Made by a program: the position numbers and the translations under genes
NCBI GenBank assembly: GCA_003427395.1
Contig: BFEA01000013.1
Location: 3,561,036-3,587,122, forward strand
Source of the DNA: Chara braunii
Taxonomy: Eukaryota > Streptophyta > Charophyceae > Charales > Characeae
Reading direction: 5' to 3'
DNA length: 26,087 bases
In this document: piece by piece, positions 1 through 9,647 of the stretch
Layout of the letters: the number at the start of each line of letters is the position of its first letter
How positions within the stretch are numbered: position 1 is the stretch's first letter
Notes under the pieces: model-generated
What the model was told of the DNA's origin: nothing
Database searches by the model: none
What the model saw: only the letters and a program-made list of their open reading frames with translations

Positions 1-39
<39 letters not shown>
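1..39. repeat. (AG)n microsatellite
   Basis: Uninterrupted AG dinucleotide run from the first base of the window to about position 38. It may extend beyond the left edge. From 40 to 330 the sequence is A/G-rich with short poly-A runs and no recognisable gene. Confidence 0.97.
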
Positions 40-41
<2 letters not shown>

Positions 42-334
42 AGATTGGTTGTTACGTACCTGTGAAGACCGTTGTGCAGTCCAACGAAGAAGAAGAAGGC
101 AGCCATAGCCGCGGAGCTCCACCACAGAGTAACGAAGGAGGTGCAAGAGAGGACTGAGGGAGAGACCGAGGAGAGAAGTGAAGCGGAGGAAGAAGAAGGG
201 AGAGACGAGAACAAAAAAAAAACAAAAAAAAAAGAAAGAGAAGACAGACGGGGTGAAGAAGGAGGCGAGGCAGGAAAAAGGGAAGGAGAAGGGTGGCGAC
301 GAAGGGGAAGTCGGCCATCATAGCCGAACCGGAG

Positions 335-485
335 TTGACCAGAGTTGACCGGGAGTTGACCAGGCGTTGACCAGAGTTGACCGGGAGTTGACCGGGCATT
401 GACCAGAGTTGATCGGGAGTTGACCGGGGGTTGACTGCAGCATTGACGAAGGCGTTGACCAAGATTGTTGACCACGATTTTGACC
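335..485 (+). repeat. TTGACC tandem minisatellite (W-box-like array)
   Basis: About 14 copies of the core TTGACC (a few decayed to TTGATC, TTGACT or TTGACG) spaced mostly 10-12 bp apart, typical unit AGTTGACCGGG. All copies are in the same orientation. TTGAC[C/T] is the W-box core bound by plant WRKY factors, so the array could be an enhancer in the LTR or leader of element A. It could equally be a neutral minisatellite. The long minus-strand reading frames across it only translate the repeat. Confidence 0.85.
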
Positions 486-1074
486 AAGCTGGCGCCGGTA
501 TAATCTCGCCAAGCCTTCAACCTTTCCCGTGCCCTATGAATGTGCACACACCCTGTGGTACTTGCTGAGTCAAGTTTGTTTGTCTCTTCTTTCTACATCG
601 AGTCTCTTCTGTCCAGGTGATAGGACTCTGTGGATGAAGGATAGGGCCTTGTTGACCAAACCCACACATGCTGAGTAGGGCTAAAGACTGTGTCTGACAA
701 CTCGACTGTCCCGGAACCCTCCCAAGGACCGGTACTGACCAGCGGGCTGCTCGGTGTGGCACGGTAGGCCCAAAATCCAAGTTGTGGGCTGCACAACAGG
801 CCATCTAAGTCTTGAGAGGACCTGCTGATCGCGTCGTCCTGTCTGCGACGTTAAAGAATTCCTGAGTAGTTATGGGGGATCTCCTTAAATGCCTCCTGAT
901 CAGCAACAGGTCCTGTAGTGACAACCTTAGTTTAGGTCCAGGCTAACGACCATAGTTGACAGGATCCTGTCCGGATTCTGTAGTCCTTAGATCTAGTTAG
1001 TAGGTCGTGTCAGTCAGGGGGTAGAGTCTAAGTGGTGAGGAGTGGAACCGTTGTCCGGTTGTGCACCTAACACC
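486..1074 (+). other. Untranslated leader of element A
   Basis: No credible coding sequence lies between the TTGACC array and the gag ATG at 1075. The segment 827-904 is clearly similar to 16743-16818 in the leader of element C, on the same strand and also upstream of gag, so this stretch is read as the 5' untranslated leader of a related element. No LTR end or convincing primer-binding site was found. A TGGCGCCG at about 490 was considered and not accepted. Confidence 0.55.
827..904 (+). other. Leader block conserved with element C
   Basis: By-eye alignment with 16743-16818 shows shared blocks TCGTCCTGT, TGCGAC, AATTC, TGAG, GGGGG, TCCTTAAA, TGCCTC and TGATCAGC in the same order with few gaps, roughly 75-80% identity over about 76 bp. 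The surrounding leader is far less similar and the two gag genes differ. Conservation confined to one leader block suggests a functional RNA element (packaging, dimerisation or translation) or recombination between families; this is inference. Confidence 0.6.
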
Positions 1075-2972
1075 ATGGTTGACACACGTAGTGGTAAGAG
1101 TACTGCCCCACAATCAGAAGCTGAACAGGCACGAATCGCCGCCATTCTGAGAGAGAGGAAGGAGAAGAAGGAGCTGCTCAAACAGGCGAAGCTGAAGGCG
1201 ATAGCTGAGGAGCAGGCGGCAAAGAAGAAAAACTTGGAGGAGATGTTAAGATTGCAGCAGGGGGAAGAGAAGAGGAAGGTTGTCGAAGAAGAAGCAGCAG
1301 CAGAGGAGGAAGAGGTAGAAGAAGAATCCCTCGAAAGGAGGCATGGGGGAGAAAGAGGAGAAAGCAGCGACATAAAAGAGGAGGATAAGTGGATGGAGAA
1401 GAAGATTAGTGAGTGGGTGGCTAACTTATCGCTGGGAGAAGGTGAAGATGCGATGTTATACGTGCCTCGGGTGGAGAAGGAAGTGCTAGCCAAGCAGCTG
1501 GCAGCTATGGAGGCCCCGCTGGACCGCCAGACATTGCAAGATGAGAAACGGTTGGAGTGGAAATTGTGGCTGGCCAGGGAGAAGAAGAGGAGGGAGGAGG
1601 CCCATGGGATGGGCAGGGAAGTGGAGAAGATCCGGGCGTGCAGGCAGGAGGTGCAAGCACAAGAGGAGACCCCCCCGAAATTAGATAAGATTATGGGGTA
1701 TCTTGAGGTCTTGAGTTAGGCCTGGCTTGAAGAGCATCAGGCCAGTAAGGGTCAAGCGGTGACCCTTCATGCCATCCGGAGCGGATTTAGAGAGTTTGCG
1801 CGCGACGTGGTGACCCACATCGGGACCGAAGTCAAGAGGTTGAAGGAAGGCGCAAAGAAGTTCTGCGTAGGCGCCATTGAAGGCGCCAAGGTAGTGGCCA
1901 CGGCAGAGGCCAGAATGCGTCCCCGCAAAGAGCCCGTCAAGCTCAAATTTCCTGACTCGTATAGAGGGAAAAAGGACGATAATTTTGATAATTGGGAGAC
2001 CAGAATTAACACATATGCGTATCTATAGCATATCGCGCCCAAGGAACAAGTCTTTGTGGCCTTCCATGCACTGAAAGATGACGCGGCCAGTTTTGCCAGG
2101 TCCCTTGCAGGCGCAGCCGATTGTGAGCACAATATGGTTGCGTATTCTAGGTTCACCCCTTCTTTCTACGTTCCTTAAACTCTTGCGAGAGAGGTTCGCT
2201 GACGTCACAAGGGGCGTCAGGGCCTCCGACAAGCTGCAAACCATCCACTCTAGGCAGTGGAAGAGTGTAAGAGCACTCAAAGCAGAGTGATGGATGACCT
2301 AGTAGCCATCCCAGACCACGGGGTCACTGAGACCCAGTTGGTTAACTTATTTTATCGTGCCATGCCAGAGCCGCTGCGAGGGCATTTCTTCGATAAGACC
2401 CAACAGGCCAACGTCACGTTACACGTATGGTGCGTTAAGCAGGGAAGTGGTCCTGTTTGAGGCAAATTCCATGCCAGTTTCCAAGGACTTAGACGAGGGA
2501 AAGAAGTGGAAGGGTCTTACCATCTCAGGGCAAGTCAGGGCTAAGGATCGTTTGATCCTTACTTTGGATGAAGGTGGTACTGACGAAGTGCCCTACAGTC
2601 AGAAGTGGGGGCTAGAGGAGGAGGACATCGGTATGGGCCGGGGGAGGACCTATGCTGCTGTCGCGGCTGGAGGAAGGCCGCAAGGTAGAGGAGGCCAGGG
2701 CCAAGGGGGTCGCGCCACGGGTGGTCGAGGTCCGGGTGCACAGGGGGTTGGCGGTCAAAGGAACCATCAAGTGAGAGGTAGGGGTCGAGGTCCCCCGTCG
2801 AATCGCTCAGGACCCAGTCGCTCGCCGCAGCGCAGAGGTGGAAGGTCACCTCAAAGGCAAGGAGGTTGGCACCCAGGTTGGCCACAGGGCCGACCTTGGG
2901 AAAACTTGGGCTTGGACCAGCGTGTGTGGCAACAACGTATGGAGTCGGGGCAGTGCATCTATTGTGGTGACC
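1075..2972 (+). pseudogene. gag: Element A gag (broken and truncated)
   Basis: Retrotransposon Gag, which would form the capsid-like particle and bind element RNA. The start at 1075 (MVDTRSGKST) is preferred over the in-frame ATG at 1042 because this N-terminus opens the K/E-rich coiled coil (about residues 15-110). An in-frame TAG at 1717-1719 and another at 2026-2028 interrupt the frame. A frameshift near 2165 leads into the capsid helices (FLKLLRERFADV, about 2170), with further breaks near 2285 and 2455. From 2630 a Gly/Arg-rich tail (RGG-like, nucleic-acid binding) leads to the zinc knuckle, of which only CIYCG remains before homology stops at about 2970 against element B on the other strand. 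No protease or pol follows. The gag sequence differs from those of B, C and D. Confidence 0.8.
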
Positions 2973-2976
2973 TTTA
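2966..2976. other. Rearrangement junction between elements A and B
   Basis: To the left the + strand encodes A's zinc knuckle as far as CIYCGD. To the right the - strand encodes B's integrase as far as TPNALHK. Both reading frames lose family resemblance within a few bases of each other, so two 3'-truncated elements are fused tail to tail. No LTR or target-site duplication lies at the join, which argues against simple transposition and for deletion, recombination or misassembly. Confidence 0.7.
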
Positions 2977-3635
2977 TGTAGTGCGTTAGGAGTTCTACCT
3001 GTGACATTATGGATACTGTTATTGTAAGCACTAGCAATTTTGGGCAAGTTCTCATCCCAATCAATTTGATCAGGTCGGACATACATTCGCAAAAGTTGTT
3101 GGCATTGACGGTTCATTTGCTCAGTTTGGCCATTCGTTTCAGGATGTCTGCCTGACGATATGGTCAACCTGGTCCCATAGATTTCCATCAACTTCTGCCA
3201 TTGCAGACTAGTGAACCGAACATCCCTATCAGAGACAATGGTTTTGGGAAATCCATACTTTGAAACCCATCGCATCTGAAACTTTTGAATAACAAGTTCG
3301 GTTCTAGCTTCAACAGGCAAAGGAATGAAGATAGCATACTTTGAGAATCTATCCACGATGACCATCACCTGACTGTTGCCATTCCGACTCTTCATGAGAC
3401 TCATAAAGTCAATGGAGACAGACTCACCTGGCTCACTTGGAATAGGTAGTGGTCTCAATAGTCCCATTGGATTCTCATGTGAGGGTTTGTTCCTCTGACA
3501 GACAAGACAAGTCCGCACATAGGTTAATACATCTTCCTTCATTCCTTTCGATTCAAAACGTTCTCGTACATCGACATACGTCTTTTTAAAACCAAAATGT
3601 CCTTCTGCATCATGGCATTCCCCAATGATTAAGCT
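2970..3635 (-). pseudogene. int: Element B integrase (3'-truncated)
   Basis: DDE integrase that would insert element cDNA into host DNA. The zinc-binding HHCC region is complete: two His in ECHDAEGHF and CLVC further on. The catalytic core has D in SIDFM, D in VSDRDVRF and E in GQTEQ, with exactly 35 residues between the last two. The frame runs open from the TAG at 3636-3638 through the core to YNNSIHNVTGRTPN, and then resemblance stops near 2970. The GPY/F module and any chromodomain are lost. The open frame continues to about 2559, but there it is antisense to A's gag and meaningless. Confidence 0.88.
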
Positions 3636-4223
3636 CTAAATTGGTTCTTGATGAGGAACACACAGTCTTTCTCCAGTCTTGTCTATATAGAAGAGTAGGC
3701 CATCAGTCATTCGATACTCTGGGAATAGTTCAAGGTTCTTTCTCAAAATCCCAATGATAGGACTCCAGATAGGATCAATTTCATAACCTTTCCTTATCTG
3801 TTCCTTCAGTTCATTTCCAATATCGAGATAGGAGACTATTGTTCCAAAGAAGTCTGCACGCCTGGACAAAGCATCCGCAACCACGTTAGACTTTCCTTTG
3901 ATGGTTTTTACCTCAAAGTCAAATGTATCAAGGAATGCGGACCATCTTACCAACTTGTCAGAGAGTCTAGGTTGAGTCTTGATCCACTTCAAAGTAGAGT
4001 GATCAGAGTAGACAGTGAAATGCCTTCCCAACAAGTAGTGTTTCCAGGTATCTAGTGTAGCGACTAAGGCGTACAACTCTCTTTCATATGTGGAGTTGAC
4101 GACTTTCTCTGATGGAAGTCTTCTGGACATAAACTCAATAGGTCTATATCCCTTACCGTCGTCTTGATGTAGCACAACGCCAATCCCATACCGACTTGCA
4201 TCAGTCGTGAGAAGGGTCAACAA
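3636..4223 (-). pseudogene. Element B RNase H and tether, ending in a TAG stop
   Basis: RNase H domain that degrades the RNA strand during reverse transcription. The catalytic acidic residues are visible in order: D in TTDASRYGIG, E in STYERELYAL, D in YSDHSTLKW and D in VVADALSR. A connection domain follows and ends in TAG (3636-3638), in frame with the integrase, so the stop is a lesion inside one polyprotein. The join to RT at about 4220 has lost several residues just before TTDAS and changes frame. Confidence 0.88.
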
Positions 4224-5203
4224 TCTTTAAAACAGGGTAATGAGTCAAAACATATTTTAATTTTCTGAACGACGACTCACAATCTTTGTCCCACAACCAA
4301 GGTTTTTCTTTCTTTAGCAGTCTTCTCATAGGCAACTATCAAGGAGAAGTTTCTGACAAACTTCCTATAATAACTAGCAAGTCCTAAAAAAGATTTAAGT
4401 TCAGTTATAGTTTTAGGTCGTGTCCAATCTCGGATTGCTGTAATCTTCTTTTCTTTTGGTCTTAATCCTTCTTCATTCACTATATGCCCTAAGTATAGTA
4501 CTTCAGGCTTAGCAAATTCAGACTTCTTAGGATTCAGTTTGAAGTTACCCTCACGTAACTTCTGGAGAACCATTCGCAGATGTTTCTCGTGGTCTTCCAG
4601 TGTTTTACTATATGCTAGGATATCATCGAGATAGACAATTACGAATTGGTCCAACCATGGACGAAACAACTCATTCATAGACCTCTAAAAGGTTGCAGGG
4701 GCGTTAGTCAGACCAAAAGGCATTACCACAAACTCGTAGTGGCCATACCTTGTTCGAAACGCCGTGTTGTGTTGATCTTCAGGAGCCACCTCAATCTGGT
4801 GGTACCCTGACTCGAGATCATTCTTGCTGAAGTACCAGCATCCCTGTAGTTGGTCTAACAGATCGCCAATGCGCGGGAGGAGTTCCGCGTTTTTCACAGT
4901 GACAAAATTCAGCCCACGATAATCAATACACACCTTTTTGGGCACAAACAAGACAGGTGCACCATAAGGAGATGAGCTAGGGCGAATCCATCCCTTGTCA
5001 ATAAGTTCCTGCAACTGTTTCCGTAATTCCTCAAGTTTCCTGGGAGACATATGATAGATGGGACCCTTGGGAATTTTGCTTTCGGGGATGATCTCAATCG
5101 TGTGCTTAATAGCACGCTCAGTGATTCCTGTCGGCTCAGTCTGCAAGTCCTTGTATTCATCAAGAAGTTTGTCAATAGAAGGTGGGTAAGATGAAGAACT
5201 CAC
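4224..5203 (-). pseudogene. Element B reverse transcriptase (broken)
   Basis: Ty3-type RT. The fingers region [20 protein letters not shown] is followed directly by VCIDYRGLN; about six residues normally found between them are missing. Next come [13 protein letters not shown] (first catalytic Asp) and [14 protein letters not shown], then a TAG at 4685-4687 replaces the expected Gln codon. The same frame resumes with YLDDIL (the catalytic Asp pair), YLGHIV and SFLGLASYYRKF. A frameshift near 4330 moves the thumb/connection (KKEKPWLWDKD) to another frame. Three independent lesions make it inactive. Confidence 0.9.
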
Positions 5204-5209
5204 CGACTC

Positions 5210-5711
5210 GTTTGACGAGCAGCATCATCACCTCCTGATCCACCTTCTTCTTAGTGACCATCGATTGAAAAGTTGAGTAACTCATACAACAGAAAGACAG
5301 AGTAGAGTCAAAGCCAGACTTATGGTACAACTTTATCGCTCGCAGTTCAGACTTCTCGTCCTTGAGTTTGACAATTTTATCTTTGAACTTAACTTCTGGG
5401 TCGACTTCCTCATGTCAATCCATACCCAGAATTAAGTCAAAGGGTAAATTCTTCTCTATAAGGAAGGATACCTCGTGTAAAATCTTCTTGCCTTCCTTGG
5501 TCCTGAAGTAACACTTAACACGATCGACGTATTGAGAGACAGTGATCGTGCTCTTATCAGCCAGTATAGACATGATAGGTCTAGGTAAATCCTTTACCTT
5601 CATTCCCAGATGCAACTTTCGAATTGCCTTCTCTGAGATATAAGACCTCGTCGATCCCAAGTCTAACAGAGCACCTACTTGCGTGTGCGCAATCTCAACA
5701 TCCGCGATCAT
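5210..5711 (-). pseudogene. Element B retropepsin-like protease
   Basis: Aspartic protease that would process the polyprotein. The active-site motif reads LLDLGSTRSYIS: the catalytic Asp is kept, but the usual Ser/Thr of D-S/T-G is Leu. The flap-side motif FDLILGMD is present. The expected Trp codon after GMD is TGA (5412-5414), then the same frame continues with a charged linker (VKFKDKIVKLKDEK) towards RT. The single-base TGG-to-TGA change fits deamination. Confidence 0.8.
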
Positions 5712-5953
5712 TAACTCACCCTTAGATTTTGCTTTCTTCGCCCACGAACTCCTTAGTGCGATTAGTTTATTACCGAGTTTGTCAAGGGAATCGTCCAGTG
5801 AGACAGAACAAAGGACTGCGGCAGGGTGGTCTAGACCACGGGCGGAAGAAGAGCCATCCGCTGCCTTGAGAGTCGAAGGGGTAGAAGGGGTTGTCGGCGC
5901 CTTACCTTTTTCTTCGTCTTTACCCTTCGACTCAGTAGGAGCAGATGCTACTC

Positions 5954-6867
5954 CTACTGGCTGCTCGCTTTTGGGTTACGGATAAGTGGGAACCAAGCGA
6001 TCACATGCCCCACGGTGCCACACTTGAGGCACTGACGATTGTCCATCTTGGACTGCCACTCCTCCCTCGTCATGTTCATCTTTTCCCAAGGTCTCCCAAA
6101 CGGGATGCCGGGGTGTTCGAAAAACGAGCGTGGCCTCTTCTTCTTCTCCCATTGGTTTCGGCCTCCCTTGTTGGCCAATACGGCAGTGACATCACCCTTC
6201 TCAGATTCACTGCCGCTGTTACCTCCTCCTCCCTCAGTCTCACCAAAAGGTAACTTCTCTATTGTTTCATCATCAAATAACACAAGCATATGGTCCTGGC
6301 GCTTTTGCCGCCAGAGGGCCCGCTTGCCGTACCCACCAACCGGTCCGGTCATTTGCTCTCTCTGAAGAGCAAGGTCACGAAACTGCCGATAAATATACTT
6401 ACCAAACTTTGCTTCGGCCACGAGCTGTCCACGAATGGGCTCGAGCAATGCTCGTGAGTAGATGTAAAGAACCTGGTTGTCCTGAAGGTTTAGTCCAGGT
6501 ACCTGCAAGAGACGATCCATTCACGAGATAAAGCATCGACCGAAGTCCAACGTTTCTGGCCTATCGTGGTGAGCTCGTCGAAGGCCTTGTCGATCGTTGT
6601 CTTATCCATGAACCTCTCCTTGATCTTCTGGAGAAATTGCCTGAGAGTAAGGGTCTTGGCCCACTCACTAATATATTCGAAGCCATCAGCATTGGCCTCT
6701 GCCAGCACCCATTCTTTGGCCACTCCTCCCATACAAGACGTGGAGAAAGCAACCTGACTCTCGGGTTCCACGGGTGCGGTACTACAGTAAGTCTGGATCT
6801 CGGCAATCCACAACAACAAGTTTAACTCTTTCTTGTTGTTGTAGGTGAAAGGCAACTTCATTTTCAC
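5954..6867 (-). pseudogene. gag: Element B gag capsid region and zinc knuckle
   Basis: The retrotransposon Gag capsid-like domain begins at about KLPFTYNNKKELNLLLWIAE and continues through FLQKIKERFMDK. A frameshift near 6500-6520 moves the rest to a second frame (MDRLLQVPGLNLQDNQVLY), which runs to the nucleocapsid region. The zinc knuckle is CLKCGTVGHVIAWF, where Phe replaces the last Cys of CX2CX4HX4C, a one-base TGC/TTC change. From about 5950 to 5715 a degraded linker leads to the protease. Confidence 0.82.
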
Positions 6868-7659
6868 CTTTTATTTATTCTTGGGTTTTTCCGCTTCTTT
6901 TGCCGGCTCTTCTTTCTTTCCGATGGGTTCTTCTTTCTTCTCTTCCGGCTTCTCAGGTTCTTTCTTAGAACCTTCGGCTTTCTCGGGCGTGACCCATTTC
7001 ATTCATCATTCTTGTCATGGACTCAATCGCGGTGGTGTTGTGGTCAATCTTCTTTTCAAGATGTACGAGGTAGACCATGATAGACTGGAGAATAGATGCA
7101 ACTTCGCTTCTTGCTTCTTCGTAATGGAATTTTCTCTCAACATTTCCATCACTCTTTCCTCCTCCTCTTGTTGTTCTTTCAGTCTTTGTGTTCTCTAATT
7201 GTTTGGTGTTTACCTCCATCACATCCATAGACAATTGCGGTTCTCTTCTTCCAACCATTTCTTCTTTCTTCCCTATTCTTCCCTCCTGGTCTAATTTTTC
7301 AAGGCTCTCGGCGACGTACCGATCAAGGACCAATCGTCCTTGTCTTACGAGGTTTTCTACCCACTTGCCTGTCTCCATCATCTGAACAGCAGTTTCAGCG
7401 GCCTGCAGGTCTCCCTCTGCATTACGCAAATTGACCTGTCCGTGAACATGCTTTCCAGCCTCCGGACCGGCACCATGTATTTCACTGAGCAGCTGGCGGA
7501 GGAAACCAACAAAGTCTGTCTCCTTCCATCAATCTGACCGCGGGTTTTCAATTCCACTCCCTCTTCATCGGCAAAGACTGTGAGAGGGATGGAAAAGAAT
7601 AAGAGCGGTATGAACTGGGTCAAGATAGAGGCACGCAAACACTTCCAAAGAGAATTCAT
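6868..7659 (-). pseudogene. N-terminal extension of element B gag: signal-peptide-like start plus coiled coil
   Basis: The ATG at 7659 opens MNSLWKCLRASILTQF followed by a hydrophobic run (IPLLFFSIPLTV) and FADEE, the shape of a signal peptide cleavable after VFA. A frameshift near 7510 moves to a frame reading VGFLRQLLSEIHGAG and then a helical charged segment (7429-6990) ending ESMTRMMNEMG. A second frameshift near 7000 leads to a Lys/Glu/Pro-rich stretch and a TAA just before the capsid domain. The middle part is not recognised; it may be a captured host fragment, or an upstream ORF of the element. A secretory start is unusual for Ty3 Gag. Confidence 0.5.
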
Positions 7660-7678
7660 TCTGCCAAGCATGCAAATG

Positions 7679-7736
7679 CTGCACAATAAATAAAATTAAA
7701 GACAAAAATAAATTCCACGACGCACGCTACACTTAC
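7679..7736 (-). other. Possible short intron in element B leader
   Basis: On the - strand GTAAGT (7736-7731) matches a strong splice donor. It is followed 58 nt later by a T-rich tract and GCAG (ending at 7679), 19 nt upstream of the ATG at 7659. The inside is A/T-rich. Splicing would bring the leader close to the signal-like ORF. Purely motif-based. Confidence 0.25.
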
Positions 7737-8485
7737 AGCAAGAATTGTTGAAGGCAAATACAAAGAAACAAATATTATCAATTTTCTAATACTATTTTGC
7801 TGTCTGATTTTCCTAATCTAAGTGTGATGACGTTCTACCGTATATGTGCAGGTACCGCAGCCACGGTCAGTGTGATCAAGACATCAGCACACAGGTGAGT
7901 ATGCAAGGACACCACAAAACAGCCAACAGGTAAGTAGGAAACCAACACAACAATCACAAACAATTGTCAGCCTCCTCTCTCTATAGCTGTACTGCCTGCA
8001 GCGACCAACACACTCGACAACTCACCCAACACATGCCACGTGTCACCCCTGGCATGCCGACACAACAGCTCGTTGGAGTGCCACGTCAGCACATCAAGAA
8101 CCCGGAGGTATACAAGGGGGATGCCACGTCAACAATGTGTGCTTCTCACACACATACACTGCATGCCACGTCAATGCCCAATCAGCAGGTAATCACGGCA
8201 CAGATACGTGCCACGTCAGACCATATCCTGCCAAGAAACAATATGCCACATCAGCGGTACCAATGCCACGTCAGCCTGTTGCCAACGCAGCTCTTCAAGC
8301 TTCAGCGTAGCCTTGTCATCATCTTCAAGGGACGGTTACTCGCAAGTGCACTACTACCATGTCTAGACTTGCGGTATGACCGCGCGCGTTAATAAACGCG
8401 TTTCATATTGCACTTGCGGCACCTCCCACTTACATGGGTGCCACGTCAGCACCTGACAGCAGTCACCAGATCGCGATGAAGAGAT
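7737..8485 (-). other. Leader of element B with GCCACGTCA motifs
   Basis: Noncoding stretch between primer site and gag. From 8030 to 8450 it carries about seven copies or near-copies of GCCACGTCA (for example near 8090, 8124, 8165, 8211, 8263 and 8441; GCCACATCA near 8245), all in one orientation. The + strand open frame at 7964-8392 only reads through these repeats. No other gene is seen. Confidence 0.6.
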
Positions 8486-8497
8486 GCTCCGATACCA
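8486..8497 (-). other. Primer-binding site (tRNA-iMet) of element B
   Basis: On the - strand TGGTATCGGAGC differs by one base from TGGTATCAGAGC, the complement of the 3' end of plant initiator tRNA-Met. It lies three bases after the LTR terminus ...ATTGCA, the same spacing as in element C. Confidence 0.85.
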
Positions 8498-8500
8498 AGT

Positions 8501-9647
8501 TGCAATGAACCCAGATCGTGAGAACAGTTATCAACAATGCAAGTCCAGATAAATGTCAACAACTGATGAGTACCAGTAATCACGATCTTGTCCAAACAGA
8601 ATGAGACGAGATAATCATACACAGACGAAGAAGAGAGGAGGGAGATTAGACAAAGGAGAGGAGAAATACAATGCCCACTCCTGCTTCACGCTCCCTCCTC
8701 CAACACCTCTTCAATAATTAACAGTTTGAACGAGTATCTGAAGTAACCCTCAAGATGCCACAAGGCATGTCTAATTACTTCCTCATCAACTCTGGAGCAA
8801 TGTCGACATGAAGACAATCAGGTACGTAGTCACAATCCCTCCACAATCCTGATCTTCCTCTTCTACACCTTATGTAGACAGCGTGGACAATGCCACGTCA
8901 ACAACCAAGACAGGTGGCGTATGCCACATCATCAATGAAGACCAATAAAAGCGCCACGTAGACCAGCAGCATCGCCACATATATCAGAGGCAGCGCCATG
9001 TCAGCATGCCATGTAGACCACAGGCAGCGCCACGTCAGCATGCCACGTAGACCACAAGCAGCGCCGTATATACCAGAGGCAGCGTCGTATATACCAGAGG
9101 CAGCGCCACGTCAGCATGCCATGTAGACCACAGGCAGTGCCACATATACCAGAGGGAGCGCCACGTCAGCATGCCTGACGTACATTGTCAGCGTCGCCTC
9201 TCCCTCGTGTCATCCGCAGCTCCGATGCACAGCCAGCGTCCAGCCAGCGTCGCGCTAGCATAATGCCAGCGTCAAGTCGAAGTCAAGCCAACGTTGAACC
9301 AGCATAGCAAGACTGAATGCTGACCACCTCGAGGCCAGACTTTAAGTAGTGTTTGGCGAGGCTCTCTGGCCTCAAGTCTCCACCCCTCAGTCGTCCAGAT
9401 TGAGTCACAGTTGAAGGCCTAGATTGTACAGTTGTAGAGTTTCCCTCTTGGACTTTATGTTGTCTGGGTACCTGCATACAAACAAGTGTGTGTGCTTGAC
9501 CCGTGGCCTAGACTGGGTACCTTTGGACTTTGACTGTTACAGGCCCTGAATCCCTGTGTGGGGTTCCCTTACCTCGTTTTTGGCCTAGTTGAGGGCGGCC
9601 AGGTCGGCCCTCAAATTTCCACGAGGCATATGGCATGGGTTATTGCA
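8501..9647 (-). repeat. 5' LTR of element B (1147 bp)
   Basis: On the - strand it starts TGCAATAACCC at 9647 and ends TTCATTGCA at 8501, so the termini form the inverted repeat TGCAAT/ATTGCA. The primer site follows the 3' end. The start coincides with the base at which RT homology of element D breaks off (after AGATCTGAA), so it marks B's insertion point. No second copy remains in the window to confirm the borders. The LTR contains the motif array at 8885-9175. Confidence 0.75.
8885..9175 (-). repeat. GCCACGTCA / TATATACC minisatellite in B's LTR
   Basis: Two interleaved unit types on the + strand: GCCACGTCAGCATGCCAYGT followed by AGACCACARGCAGC, and GCCGTATATACCAGAGGCAGC. On the coding strand of B these read TGACGTGGC (ACGT-core bZIP site, close to the UPRE/ABRE class) and GGTATATAC (TATA-like). 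Their position inside the LTR is compatible with U3 promoter or enhancer repeats. Confidence 0.7.

Larger units (their letters stand above)
2970..9647 (-). mobile_element. Element B: Ty3/gypsy LTR retrotransposon, 3'-truncated
   Basis: Read on the - strand the order is 5' LTR (9647-8501), tRNA-iMet primer site (8497-8486), leader, gag, protease, RT, RNase H, integrase. RNase H before integrase is the Ty3/gypsy (Metaviridae) order. The 3' end of integrase, the polypurine tract and the 3' LTR are missing at the 2970 junction. Its LTR starts inside the RT gene of element D, so B is younger than D. All coding parts carry stops or frameshifts. Confidence 0.88.

Noticed and set aside
488-510. TGGCGCCGG as primer-binding site of element A
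   Set aside because: Only eight bases match a known type (tRNA-Asp-like PBS), the rest lacks the T-arm complement, and no LTR end precedes it.
52-512. Minus-strand open frames rich in VNSRSTLVNS
   Set aside because: They are the translation of the TTGACC repeat and the adjoining purine-rich stretch; no domain or codon evidence for a protein.
2559-2969. Continuation of the integrase reading frame beyond the junction
   Set aside because: Antisense to A's gag Gly/Arg-rich coding region; resemblance to integrase stops at about 2970.
7964-8392. 142-codon + strand ORF
   Set aside because: Runs through the GCCACGTCA repeats in a leader region and shows no protein features.
8030-9180. CRISPR-like repeat array
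   Set aside because: Eukaryotic context, short 9-13-bp core, irregular spacing and no unique spacers of constant length.
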